From assembly GCA_013399855.1 (NCBI GenBank), contig VXAY01012532.1, forward strand, positions 1,320,815-1,384,814: 64,000 nt of DNA, given 5' to 3'. The notes under the pieces were generated by a model. It saw only the letters and a program-made list of their open reading frames with translations, was not told the origin of the DNA and did no database searches. Shown here piece after piece: positions 51,608 through 62,624 of this stretch. Position 1 is the first letter of the stretch, and every line of letters starts with the position of its first letter. This DNA is from Oxyruncus cristatus. Taxonomy: Eukaryota > Chordata > Aves > Passeriformes > Cotingidae. Position numbers and translations under genes: made by a program.

Positions 51608-53838
51608 CCACTCCAGTCTGTGGAGATAGGATTTGCTTTTGTTTTAGCTATTAGTTTATAAACTGCATTGTAGAAAACTACTGACAGTTTGTCTGCCAGA
51701 ACTCCTTTGTTTTTTAGAAGCTGAGAGTAGAAATGCTATACGATGACATCCACTGCAGATGTCCAAGTAAACACGCAATTTTAAAATCTTTAAAGAGCAG
51801 TCAATGATAGAAGCAAGGACTTCATGTTTTAATATTACATTCTTCTGCAACCCTGCAGAATTATTGCTGTACAGTAGTACTAAACTCCTGACATGAATTC
51901 CTGCTATAAATATCACACATGGACCCCTATCTTAAAAGAAAGTTATTGCGAGTAGTGAATAAAACACTCAAAAGTTACGAAATGACAGAGACATTTTGCA
52001 ATGAGGTAAAGCAATACCTATAATTAGCTTAAACAACTGGAATAAAAATGCAAGGTTTTATACACAAACCTGTGACTGAAAGAGTAGAAGGCAACTTCAA
52101 AGTAAATAAATTTCAAACCTGTGCAAGAAAAAAAGGGTTAGCATAATGTCAAAGTGAAAACAAATGAGGATGTACCACAAAACTTACATGTCCCCTGAAT
52201 TAATGAAATTACATAGAACTTTGTAATGTACCTTTTGAAACAAAATGGTAAAATTGAACAGTTTTTTATGGAATAGTATGTCCTGATGTCTGGGCTTGTT
52301 TGCAGGTCTGCTTCATAACATTTCAAAGTCAAATGTAAAATAAATCAAAGATATTTCATGGTCCACTTAAAACACAAAGATAGATATTCTATTTACTCAA
52401 AAGGATGATAAAGTAGGAAAATCTCAGCTCATATGAAGGCATGGAAGTAAACATAATCAGCATGGGATGGAAATTTAGTAAATTAGACGCATGGAGCTTC
52501 AAATTAGTGATTTTTCAATACACTCACATTCAGTTCTCAAGCCACGGTATTCTATTCAGTATTTTGTCTACTTTTTAACTTGACTATATGAAAAAAGCTT
52601 CAGGATATTGTATGTGTTTTGTTTAATGGAGGTTTTACAGACCCATTCTAAATCTCACCAGAGTACCCATTTTAAAAAACATACTTTTATCTGAGGTTTC
52701 CTTAATATTTCTGCTGGAGGAGAAATACTCTTGGTGTTAACGAAATGCCTTACTTCCCATTGAATTTTATTTTCCATTTTATCTTGTTTGCCTCAAGCCT
52801 ATGCTTTTCTAAGCTGTCAGGAAGCAAGATTTTTCCTTGTTCCTAATCCATCCATTTCATTTATCTGGTTACTTTTTACTTCATTTTCTGTGTTTGAAGC
52901 AATGTCACGTAAGCCAGCTGTTCATCGCACAGGAGATTTTTTAGAGCTTGCATCTGTTTCCAATGTTACTGGCTTGACAGATGTCTATGGCTCATATTAA
53001 GATTAAATTAGCTTCCTGAGACAGCCTGTACCTCATACAACCGTTTTGGTTTTTTCCATACTCTGCTGTGCCACTACAATCCTGCTTTTCACTAAAGAGC
53101 AATGCAATTTTCCAATTTTACATATGTTAGTTTTACGTTTTCAGCCGTACAGGCATCCATCCACTGGTTCCCACTTCCCTTATTTTTATATGGGAAAAAA
53201 ATTGTGACAAGGCAGCATATTTCCCAGATAGCGTATCAGCTTCTGTAAAGTCTTGCTCACATAATAACGAGACAGAGACCCTGCCTGGGGTGCTGAATAT
53301 TGGTCCTGAGCCTGCAACTGATGTCCATCTTCATTTTACTGTTTTATGGATCTCTCTTTTGTCTGTATCAGGTCATAATAATCAGTGATGCACTTGCTCT
53401 ACAATGGGATTACAGTAGGGAAGAGGCAGAATCCATTTTTTACTTATTTCTGTGCACATCTTCATTTAAGCAATGCTTATTCTATTAAAGGAGACTAGAA
53501 ACAGTCTAAAGTCCCTTCAGCAATACCAGCTGTACTCTTTTGCAGATGTCTATAATAACACCAGAGAGCTGAGTAATTTTGTAGAGGACCACTGTATTCC
53601 TAGCATTGTTTCCCTAGAGATGAGGCCTATTTACCCCATTACAGACCCAAAGAAGCTGGTTTTGGAAATCATGATGACGGCTTAAGCCACTCCCTCAACA
53701 AACTGGAGGTGAAAAAAAAGACATCCCTTTTTAAGGGCAATTCATAGCCATGGTAAACCTAGTGAAAGGTCTAGAAAATGTCACTCTTCATCTACTGTGC
53801 TTGGTTTCTGTTTTACAGAGCTTGGGGTTTGTATTTTG

Positions 53839-53853
53839 TTTTTTTTTTTTTTT
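53839..53853. repeat. Poly-T homopolymer, 15 T
   Basis: Uninterrupted T run in unique DNA. Confidence 0.9.
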
Positions 53854-54726
53854 AGTCATTTCATCATCTGAGTATTTCTTGAGCTTCAAATACTGATATG
53901 TTCTTTATGAATGTGCATAGTTACTTACGAACAGGCTTCCAATTCTGTGGAAAACCAGGAAAAATCTACAATTTCCTTTTAGGACAGATTGAGATAGTGA
54001 TACATTTGTCTCTACATTCAACTCTTAGCTATATCTTTTTCCAGTTTATGTATTTACAGGAAAAATAGCTTTAAGGTTAAATACCATGACTGGAAAGAGC
54101 CTTTTTTGCTTCCAATCTCCTCTTCTGTCCTCTGAATGCGGTAACTGGGACTCATTCTGCTAGACAGGCTGTAGATGCAGTATAATTTTCCTTCCCAACA
54201 TTCCCGTTGAAAATCCTATATTAAGGGATATGCCATAATTGAGGAAGTTCTTACAAAAGGAACTGTAACTTTACATATGAGAGACCTGTCCATCGTTGGA
54301 TGGCCTCTCTGTGCTGTCCTAGAAGAGCTCTGTGCTCTTGACTTTGGAAGGAATCGTGACAACATTCAAAACAGTCAGGGGCTAAGGGCATAACCGAAAA
54401 CTGGCATAAATCCTCCTCATTCTTGACAGTGATTTCTGATGTGTCACTACACAGGGCAACATGGTGCTCTACCTTGGCCTATCTGCTGCAATGTGGGCAG
54501 TCTGAATGGCTGCTTATGCACCTTTTCGTGAGTGTAACTGAAAATCAATTGACACAGCTCTGACTGACTGACAAATTTCTCACTGATTTTTCTTGATAGA
54601 TGTCTACTGAATGATGTCTTTAATGAATATATGCGATTTCTTAACTTTTGATAAATTGTGAACAATTTATTACTCTTGCAAGAAACTTGCTCTCTGTGTA
54701 TGACTGGTGTTTGTGGACATCATTTA

Positions 54727-54812
54727 CTGGTGGGCCTGGCAGTGCTGGGTTAATGGTTGGATTTGATGATCTCAGAGGTCTTTTCCAGTGCCAGTGATTC
54801 TATGATTCTATG
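54727..54812 (+). mobile_element. CR1 LINE 3' end, severely truncated
   Basis: Only the last 86 bases of the element: 'TGGCAGTGCTGGGTTAATGG', 'TTTGATGATCTCAGAGGTC' and two to three ATTCTATG units. The 'GCAGTGCTGGGTTAATGG' text marks a 3' end subtype not otherwise present in the window. Confidence 0.93.
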
Positions 54813-55399
54813 ACTCCTAGCTCTATATGAAATTCTGAGAACAACAATGTTTTTCCCAGCTCAGAACTTTTCTAGAAGAGTCTTCTCTCTATCAGTGAAA
54901 ATGTTGGTATATACATATATATAGACATGGATATATAAACATGGAGACAACATGTCTGTGTAGAGTTGTGTCTTATAACTAGTGGAGTGAAAATTTTTCA
55001 GGAGTCTTCAGTGGCTGCATGTTTATAATACATCTGGCTTAGATATGACAGATGTTCAGAACACACTTATTTGATCAACATTTTAAGACGATCAAGCTGA
55101 ATTTGGTTTAGATTATAATACTTTAAATTAATCATGGAATTTTCAGTTTTGAAGCAGATTTGGATCAAAAATTCACATACTTTCAAAGTATTAATAACTT
55201 TTTTGATGCTATTCTGTATTTTATTGAGCTAATATTATATAAAATGTTAGAAAAAGTGTGTAATTATTTTCAGTGGTAAAGAAGCAACAAAGCAGATAGT
55301 GGTATAATTTGTATTTGTTCTGTTCCTCTTGTGCACATACATGGATATATTGTGTAGTAGTTTTGAGGCTGTTTCTCTGTATTTGAAACAATTACTTTG
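54813..55399. other. Unique AT-rich DNA
   Basis: No gene or repeat recognised; ATATAC-rich patch at 54909-54945. Confidence 0.65.
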
Positions 55400-55958
55400 A
55401 ATCATAGAATAGTTTGGGTTGGAAAAGATCTCAAAGATCATTTAGTTCCAACACCCCCTTTCATGGGCAGGGATGCCACCCACAAGATCAGGTTGCTCAG
55501 GACCCCATCCAACATGGCCTTGAATACCTAAGGGATGAGGCATCTACAGGTTCTCTGGGCAACCTGTTCCAGCATCTCACCACTCCCACAGGAAAATCTG
55601 TACCCCTCATCCTATCACTCCAGTCCCTCATAAAGAGTCCCTCATCATCTTTCCTGTAGGTCCTCTTTAGGTAGGTACTTTAGAAGGTACTCTAAGGTCT
55701 CCCTGCACCCTTCTCTTCTCCATGCTGAGCAATCCCAATACTCTCAGCCTGTTCTCTTGCAGCAGATGCTCCAGCCCTCTGATCATCTTCATGGCTCTCC
55801 TCTGGACCCACTCGAACAGGTCCTTTCTATGTGGCAGCCCCCAGCTCTGGACACAGTACTCCAGGTGAGGTCTCACAAGAATGGGGTAGAGGGGGAGAAT
55901 CACCTCCCTCGACCTACTGGTCACATTTCTTTTGATGCAGTCCATGAGTGCACTTGTA
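55400..55958 (-). mobile_element. CR1 LINE, minus strand, with internal deletion
   Basis: The 3' end lies at 55400: AATCATAGAATAGTTTGGG, then 'GATCATTTAGTTCCAACACC' and 'GGGCAGGGATGCCACCCAC'. The text runs into ORF2, whose minus-strand translation at 55667-55945 contains [32 protein letters not shown] and LRVLGLLSMEKRRVQGDL, classic CR1. About 50 bases expected near 55600 (between 'CACTCCCACAGGAAAATCTG' and the 'CATCCTATCACTCCAG' segment) are missing. The 5' end stops where the next CR1 begins. Confidence 0.95.
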
Positions 55959-55965
55959 TTCTCTT

Positions 55966-56580
55966 GAAATCATAGATTAATTTTTCCTGTCAGGATTCAG
56001 TGTAGGTTGTCTGGTTCAAACTTCTCAAAGGAAGGCCAGGTTTCTCAGTCCGGACAAATCTGAATTTGTCCAGTATATCCAATTTCCACAGCCTCTCTGA
56101 GCAACCTGTTCTCTGTCTGACCACTCTCATAGTAAAACGTGTTTTCTTTATATTTAAAACAATTTCACATGTTGCAGCTTGTGTATTTTACCTCTTATCT
56201 TACTGCTGTGCTACCTTTGAGAATTTACTCTGTCTTCCCTTAACCCTTCCACTAAGCAGCAGAAGACAGCAGTAAGCTCTCCCTTTCCTCTTTTCTTGCC
56301 AAGAGAAGACCCAGTTGAAAAGACTCACTTCTCTCAGCATCAAATTGTACTTCATGTGCTCCAGTCTATCATCATGGTAGCCCTTCACTGGACATGCTCC
56401 AGTCTACCAGTGTCCTCTTTGTACTAGGGAGCCCCAAACTGCATGCAGCACTCTGGATGAGTGTCACAAGTGCCAAATAAAAAAGGATACGCCCCTCAGC
56501 CTGCTGTCTGCAGTCCGGCAGATGCAGTCTCAGGGGAGATTCTTTGCTACCAGGGCACATGCCTGTCTCAGTTTACAACC
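55966..56580 (-). mobile_element. Older CR1 LINE, minus strand, adjacent copy
   Basis: Starts with a residual tail, AATCATAGATTAA. 'CAGCCTCTCTGAGCAACCTG' at 56085 and 'GTAGCCCTTCACTGGACATG' near 56378 are CR1-like, followed by 'GCAGCACTCTGGATGAG' and 'TTCTTTGCTACCAGGGCACA', all in the order expected for a CR1-Y-type element on the minus strand. It is much more diverged than its neighbour, with indels and no open frame, so it is a separate, older insertion. Confidence 0.85.
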
Positions 56581-59414
56581 ATTTTGACATTAAAATCTTG
56601 GTAAACCTTCTAAAAAAATGTACTGCTTATAGTAAAATATTCAAAGAAAAATCCTCATGTGAAAACACAGCTGCTTATGTCACAGACACGACATGCAGCA
56701 CTAGGTCACAGGGAAACACCTTTGGCCCCAGTTCCGATTGGGAACATCTGTCTGCAGAACATGTCAAGATCAGGGATGACTGTGGGCTGCCAGCCTTAGA
56801 GCATGTAATGGGTACAGTCAGTTTGTTTGAGTGGTTACCTTGTTGCAGGTTGCAGTGAAATCCATTACCTGGGCATCCTGTCCCACACAACCTGCTGCCT
56901 GACAATAGCTGCTTTATTATATGTACACTTCCTCTTTTTGCTAAATGCCCAATGTGGATTTCAAAAATATATGTGAAATTAATAATATTTATAAAGATTA
57001 CTCTCTGTAGTAAGAGGACACATACATAATTTATAAATGGTTACTAAATTATTAATACTAGCTATATAACATGGGCTGAGCTGCTGAGAAATCTTGCTTT
57101 GGTTTCAGAGGTTCCTTGAGCTGCACTCTGGATTTCTGTGATAAGCCCAACGTAATTAACTTAAACAGAAATATGGTTCATGGTCATTTCATTTAGGTAC
57201 TCAAAAGTTTTTATAGATGTGATACTGACTGTATGAGTCATAGGTACAAGAAAGCATTCCCTAATGGGCCAACAAAGCCCAGGTAGATCTTTTATTTTTG
57301 ACAAACTTTTCACATTGGATTTCTCAAAGTGTGTCAGTGGAATGAGCTAAAGATCTTTACAGACTGATCTTCAAAGCACTGGAATATATCTGTAATAAGG
57401 CTATTTAAATATACATTGTTCTAAGCTACTTAGAACTAAAAACTGTTACAATCTAAAAATAATTTAAATATTCATCATTTAATAACCCTTGGTAAAAGGG
57501 ATGTATTTATAAATTTACACTTAATTTAATTATTCGTCTTGGCAGTATGATTGATCTGAAAATATATGGTTATGTTTTTGCCTTACTTGCTTTCTTCAGA
57601 AAGGTTTTCTTTATATCTGTATATAGTTACAGCTGAGTACTGCTGGCAAGTTCACTGAAGATTCTATTAGTATCTATTGATGATGTTATTGAACTTATTT
57701 GACTAACATGGTAAAAATACAGCTACACAGATAAAAACAGTAGGCTCTGCCTAATATCCATAAAAGCTAAAAATAATTTTAATAATTGATTTTAAAAATC
57801 GACCCATACAGCCTTTTCAAAATAACTGTTGCCTTTAAATAAAACTAACCTCATTACTGTTTTAAATTTATATTATGAGATCATGGTTGTGAAATTAAGC
57901 CTTCAGAAGTATGGTACCGCGAAGTCATACTAAGTTCTGTGTTTTGGAGAACTAGCTGGATAGTGGTATGCAAATAAAGAATTAACTGATGTCTTGTTTT
58001 ATCAGTACTGTTAAACACAGAGCATTTTCATATTTATTGAATGCTTTTTTAATTCCCAACAGTAAATTACAATAACAGAGTTAGCTGGTGAAAGTTACAT
58101 TTTTTGTAGCCCCTAATTCTGACCCCCTAATTTTTGACTAATTTGAGACTTTTAGGGTCTTTTATCTTCATTGATATCCAGGTATTTATGGTCAGATACA
58201 TCTGTGTTTGCAATGATCTCAGTGTAAATTATGAATTTCTAGTGTGTTCAGAATTCTATAGGCCTTAGTTAAGGTATGCACTTTGAACTGGATTTAATTT
58301 TAGTTCTCTAGCTTCATAAAACTCTGATCGAGGAGAATTCTAAACAATACATCCTGAACTACGTACGGGGTTAGCCTAAAATCACGTTATACATCAAATG
58401 GTTGCAAATTAGTAATTTTAGCCTCTCAGATCTGAAATACAATTGAAATGTAGTTATATTTATTTTTAGATATGTATTTCTGTATATACTGAAATATATA
58501 GACAATACTTTAAAAGTTGTTTAGAAACAGCTTTATTCTGTGCTTTAGATCATACTGTTTTCTCTTTGACTTGTGATCATTGCAAATACACTATATACTT
58601 GTTTTCAGAATTGTATGTTTTTCATTACTTATAATTTTTATCTTTACTACAAAATTCTACTGATCTTTAGAAACTGACAAGACTTTTTTGCATCCACTAT
58701 TACAATTAACTTTTCCTCTTGTTCATTAAAAGATCGTCCCAGATTATATGCATACTGGAATTTATTGATTGGAAATAATTAATGAATCATTTTTTCAGGC
58801 AACTGAAAAAAACATTTACATTGTGTGATGTCATGGCAGAAAGACCTGCCATCTGTATACATGTATATAATAAAAAAAATCTAAATAAGTAAAATGAAGA
58901 AATAATAGCAGTCTCTCATATAACAGGTAAAAGTATCACAAGAGTCACGGTATTAAAGCTGAATTAAGCTTTAATTATTGTAATTTAATGTAATCATTAA
59001 CCACTGAAGTAGAGTACTGGAGGAATGATGCCTGCTTATCTTTTTCCATCTTTGAAAACCGTATCAGATGTCTACACATACATACTCTATAGTGTAGCCA
59101 AACACAAGCATTAGGCTCAATATAGGATAAATGAGAGAAGTGTTGTTCTGTACTTTGGAGTCCAGAATATGTTATTTTCACTCTTTAGTGGCATTTCTGG
59201 AAGCTGTACAAGCCTCAAGCATGGACCAGATTTGCATAAATCATCTAATAGTCCTTTCTGGCCTGTCTAAAGTTTTTATCTATATGAAAATCCTTACCAA
59301 TTTGAGATCATATATACGCATTCAATCTTTTCAGAAACTGAAACTGAGCAGGGTAGCTCAGTTACCAACTGGCTTTTCAGTGATGAAAGGAGGTACCAGC
59401 CATGGCTGGCACAG

Positions 59415-59559
59415 GCTGCAGCAGAAGAATCAATGACCAAAGTGCATGTCATCATTCAGCTGCTGCAGGACCTGGCTTGTAATGCCCAGATCCATGTGTC
59501 TCCAGATCCTCTTCACAGCAACTGTGGAATAACAGGAGAAGAAAGGGAAGAAAGAATAG
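59415..59559 (+). other. Exon-like open segment of unknown status
   Basis: An open segment between an AG at 59413-59414 ('GGCTGGCACAG') and a donor-like GGTATGAG at 59559-59566. It would encode AAAEESMTKVHVIIQLLQDL followed by ACNAQIHVSP, DPLHSNCGIT and GEEREERIG. The residue mix (amphipathic helix, then Cys and charged residues) is more protein-like than other frames here, and no poly-A or repeat lies nearby. Against it: there is no pyrimidine tract before the acceptor, I recognise no family, and the segment is short. If real it would be an internal exon of a gene not otherwise visible; chance is at least as likely. Confidence 0.15.
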
Positions 59560-59833
59560 GTATGAGAAGTAACCCAAGTAAAGTAGGTTATATTACTGTC
59601 ATCCTTCAGCTAAAGTAAAGTAAAATAATAAAAGAGCAAGGAAAATGGTACAAAGGAAATGGAAACTTGGTAATTCAGGGTACCAGTCCAAAAAGCCACA
59701 GTATGGGATGGAATGTCATGGCAGGGCAGACAACGTAGACAAGAGAGACAAAAAAAGACTGATGCAAGAGATATAAAAATTAACCAGTACACAAAACCAT
59801 GCAAAGCAGAGAAAGAATGAAATGAAACAGAGA

Positions 59834-59887
59834 TGAACATGAGAAATGGAAGAAAAACAATGAACATGAGAAATGGAAGAAAAACAA
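59834..59887. repeat. Exact 27-bp tandem duplication
   Basis: Two identical 27-base copies (59834-59860 and 59861-59887), each beginning TGAACATGAG and ending AGAAAAACAA. No mismatch, so the duplication is recent or an assembly effect. Confidence 0.95.
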
Positions 59888-62149
59888 TGTCAGCAAAGAG
59901 GATGGGGAATGGAACGGAAGGTCTGAAAACCTGTTTACTTCCAAAGTTACTAATTTCTAAGTTTGCACTCAGAGTTACTTGGAAATGACACAAGCAGTAC
60001 AGAAAGAAGTAAATATCAAGATGTGTAATATGAAAAAACAGAAGTGAAATGAGTTTAAAAAAGGGTAAACCTGGAAACAACTGCTTAAGGGACCATTCTG
60101 TTATCATCATACTGATTAGACCCAGTGGCTACATACTAGCACAGGGTCCATGCTAGTGAATGGCTTGTGAACTGCCTACTGAGAGTAATCCCTGTCCCAT
60201 TCAAGCTGCTGAGCTGTGGCAAGGGGTGGCTCTGGACAACACTAACTGGTTTTGGCCAAATTCCTGACGAAGAACTCCCTAGCTACTATTACAAATCATT
60301 GTGGTCAAGTGGGAAGCGGTGCTTCCAAGCTTACTTGAATTTACTAGGATAAAAGTGAGTCCAGGATAATACATAAATAGCAAGAGAAGCGAACCTGCCC
60401 TTCAAAAATAGAAGCAAATCCAACCACAGAGAAATGGTAGTGTTCTCACAGTGCTGTAAGGGATGACTCTCTGATGGAGAGATGGAAGGGAAGAAGGGCA
60501 GTCAAACACCAATACAGGCTTCCTACTACAATTGTAGAGATGAGTGACAACTAAACTGGTGAGGCAGAAAGGTGGGATCTCAGGATCAAGATCTCAGCTT
60601 TATCACAGTTGAATTAGAAGTTTCAGTACTCATCCACCAGCACCACTCCTGTATGCAGTCCTGCATGTGGTTTATCATATGATGAGAAAAGCTAGTACTA
60701 AAAATTAGACCATGTTATTTAAAACTAGACACCATTTCCGAGAACTGAACTTCTGGCATGCTTTAAAAGATTGCATAGCTCTCTGCAGTAGTCACCTTTT
60801 CGTCCATTTGTGTGCCTCAGTGCCCGAAAACCTTCAAGATATTCATCATTTCCAAAGCAGAACAGAAGTTGATTCTATTCAGCAGCAATATGAACTTGGG
60901 TCTTTACTTAGTATTCAGTGGGCATATTCTTAAAACATCAGTGCATATTTTAGACACTTCACTGTACTTCTGTGCGTCACTTCATGTTTTTGGTTTCTGT
61001 TCTGAAGTGCAAATATATGAGGCACGACTGAAAAACCTTCAACTGCCATTGTACTGCCTCTGCAGTTTCTTTTGATTCATCATAATAGCTCATCATGGGA
61101 ACTGTTTCTCTGTACACTTACATATATACTGCTCAGTGAAGGTTGTTTGGCAAGAGGCATATATCCCCTCAAGGGAAAGAAATACTTTTTTCAACTTTTG
61201 CTCCACAAGAGCAGGTGTAAACAATATCTGCATTGGGAACTGAACCTATGTTTTGGGAGTTGATTCCTCCAAAGTTGTTACTCTAAAGGTGGATAACATG
61301 CTACCTATCCTGGTTGGTTTCATATACTGAATAATAATAATAAAAAAATTAAACATTTCAGAATATTTATTTTCCATTTAAAATCATTAAAAGTCAACAG
61401 AAATGTTTTTGAAAAAAACACAAGTGAATAATACTGATTTAAAATGTTGATTTCCTTCAATGCAAGTGAAGTTTTTAGATGAAAATTAAATATTTTTATA
61501 CAATTTATGTGAAATAAAAACTGTATTCAAAGATCTGTGATTTTTTTTTTAAGTCAAAACTACAAAAAATAATATTAAAAAACCCCAATTCCCTGCAATA
61601 CCTTGAGATGTGTGAGATTCTGTAGGACAAACACTGAACCTTGAACTAAGATCCTAGAAGACAGATATGTTTCTTTTTTCAAGTAAACAGTTTTGTTTTC
61701 TTGAATTAGAAGTGAATATTGATAACAATAGTAGCTCAAGCATGTCATTTTGGATGCTAAATTGGACCAGAGGCATATACATTTTTTTCAGGATATGTGT
61801 TTTTCATTCTGTGATGAAATGATGTATTTTCTTCTGTAATATAGACCCTATTTACAGAATTTTATGATCACTTACATATGAAACATAGTGTTCATGCTTC
61901 AGATTTTAGTAAGCCTCTCTGCAATAAAGGAGAAGGTTTGCTTATTTTTACATGTTGCCTTCCTTTTGGTATACTGAAATAGGGAATAAACACAGACTGG
62001 GCACGCCATTCATTTATTTTATTGGTAGTTGAACATTTAAGATGCAACTGTAGAGCTATTGTAGATTATTTAGCCTTTATTTTTTTGGAAATGTACAGTT
62101 CTTAATCTTTGTGTGGGTGGCAATGTGGACCAGAAGATCAGGATCGGGA

Positions 62150-62300
62150 CTGCAAGCAAGATTTCTGGGTGTTATTTTTGGTTCAGTCAGTGGATTGCAA
62201 TATAACTACAGGTATTTGCTCTTAGCCTCAGTTTCCTTACAGATAAAGTAGAAGTGACAACACTAGATTTCCCTTGCAAACTGCCTTGAAAACTAGGAAA
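62150..62300 (+). mobile_element. Possible ancient MIR-like SINE remnant
   Basis: 'TTAGCCTCAGTTTCCTTACA' followed by GATAAAGTAGAAGTGACAAC parallels the MIR 3' half (GAGCCTCAGTTTCCTCATCTGTAAAATGGGGATAAT). Flanking similarity is poor, so this is only a suggestion. Confidence 0.3.
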
Positions 62301-62599
62301 GCAAAACAAAGGGGAAGGATCATGAAAGATGAATCACTGTAAATTTAAAAGAAAAAATAATTAGGGAGGTGATGAAAACTAGCAAGCCCAGGTACAGAAA
62401 TAGTAATGCTGCTACAGTACAGAGCTCAGCACGAATTGCAAAACCATCCCAGGACCCGACTTAATATTCTGTTGGCTAACTTGCACAGAATGTGAAGAAA
62501 TGTGAAGTCAGCACATCAATACCAGGAAGAAGGTTTAAAGATGCTCCTGCATGTCTCGGGTGACCTGCAGCTCCATTTCTGAATGTAGAAGATAATTTC

Positions 62600-62624
62600 C
62601 ATCAGTAAGTTGGACTTACTGATG
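62600..62624. repeat. Perfect 11-bp hairpin with 3-nt loop
   Basis: CATCAGTAAGT and ACTTACTGATG pair exactly around TGG. No gene or terminator context. Confidence 0.9.

Larger units (their letters stand above)
47977..54726. other. Long unique AT-rich stretch, no gene established
   Basis: No transposon recognised. 48270-48330 has a purine tract followed by a pyrimidine tract; 51573-51607 has four AGATCT sites (listed); 53839-53853 is T15. Plus frames at 52788-53000 and 53473-53685 (70 codons each) look slightly protein-like but match no family I know. Confidence 0.6.

Noticed and set aside
52788..53685. Two 70-codon plus frames as exons of one gene
   Set aside because: No recognisable protein similarity, and I could not identify convincing paired splice sites; kept only as a remark in the surrounding stretch.
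59610..60110. 166-codon minus-strand frame resembling a membrane protein
   Set aside because: The hydrophobic composition is a consequence of purine-rich plus-strand DNA; there is no motif, and a recent 27-bp duplication sits inside it.
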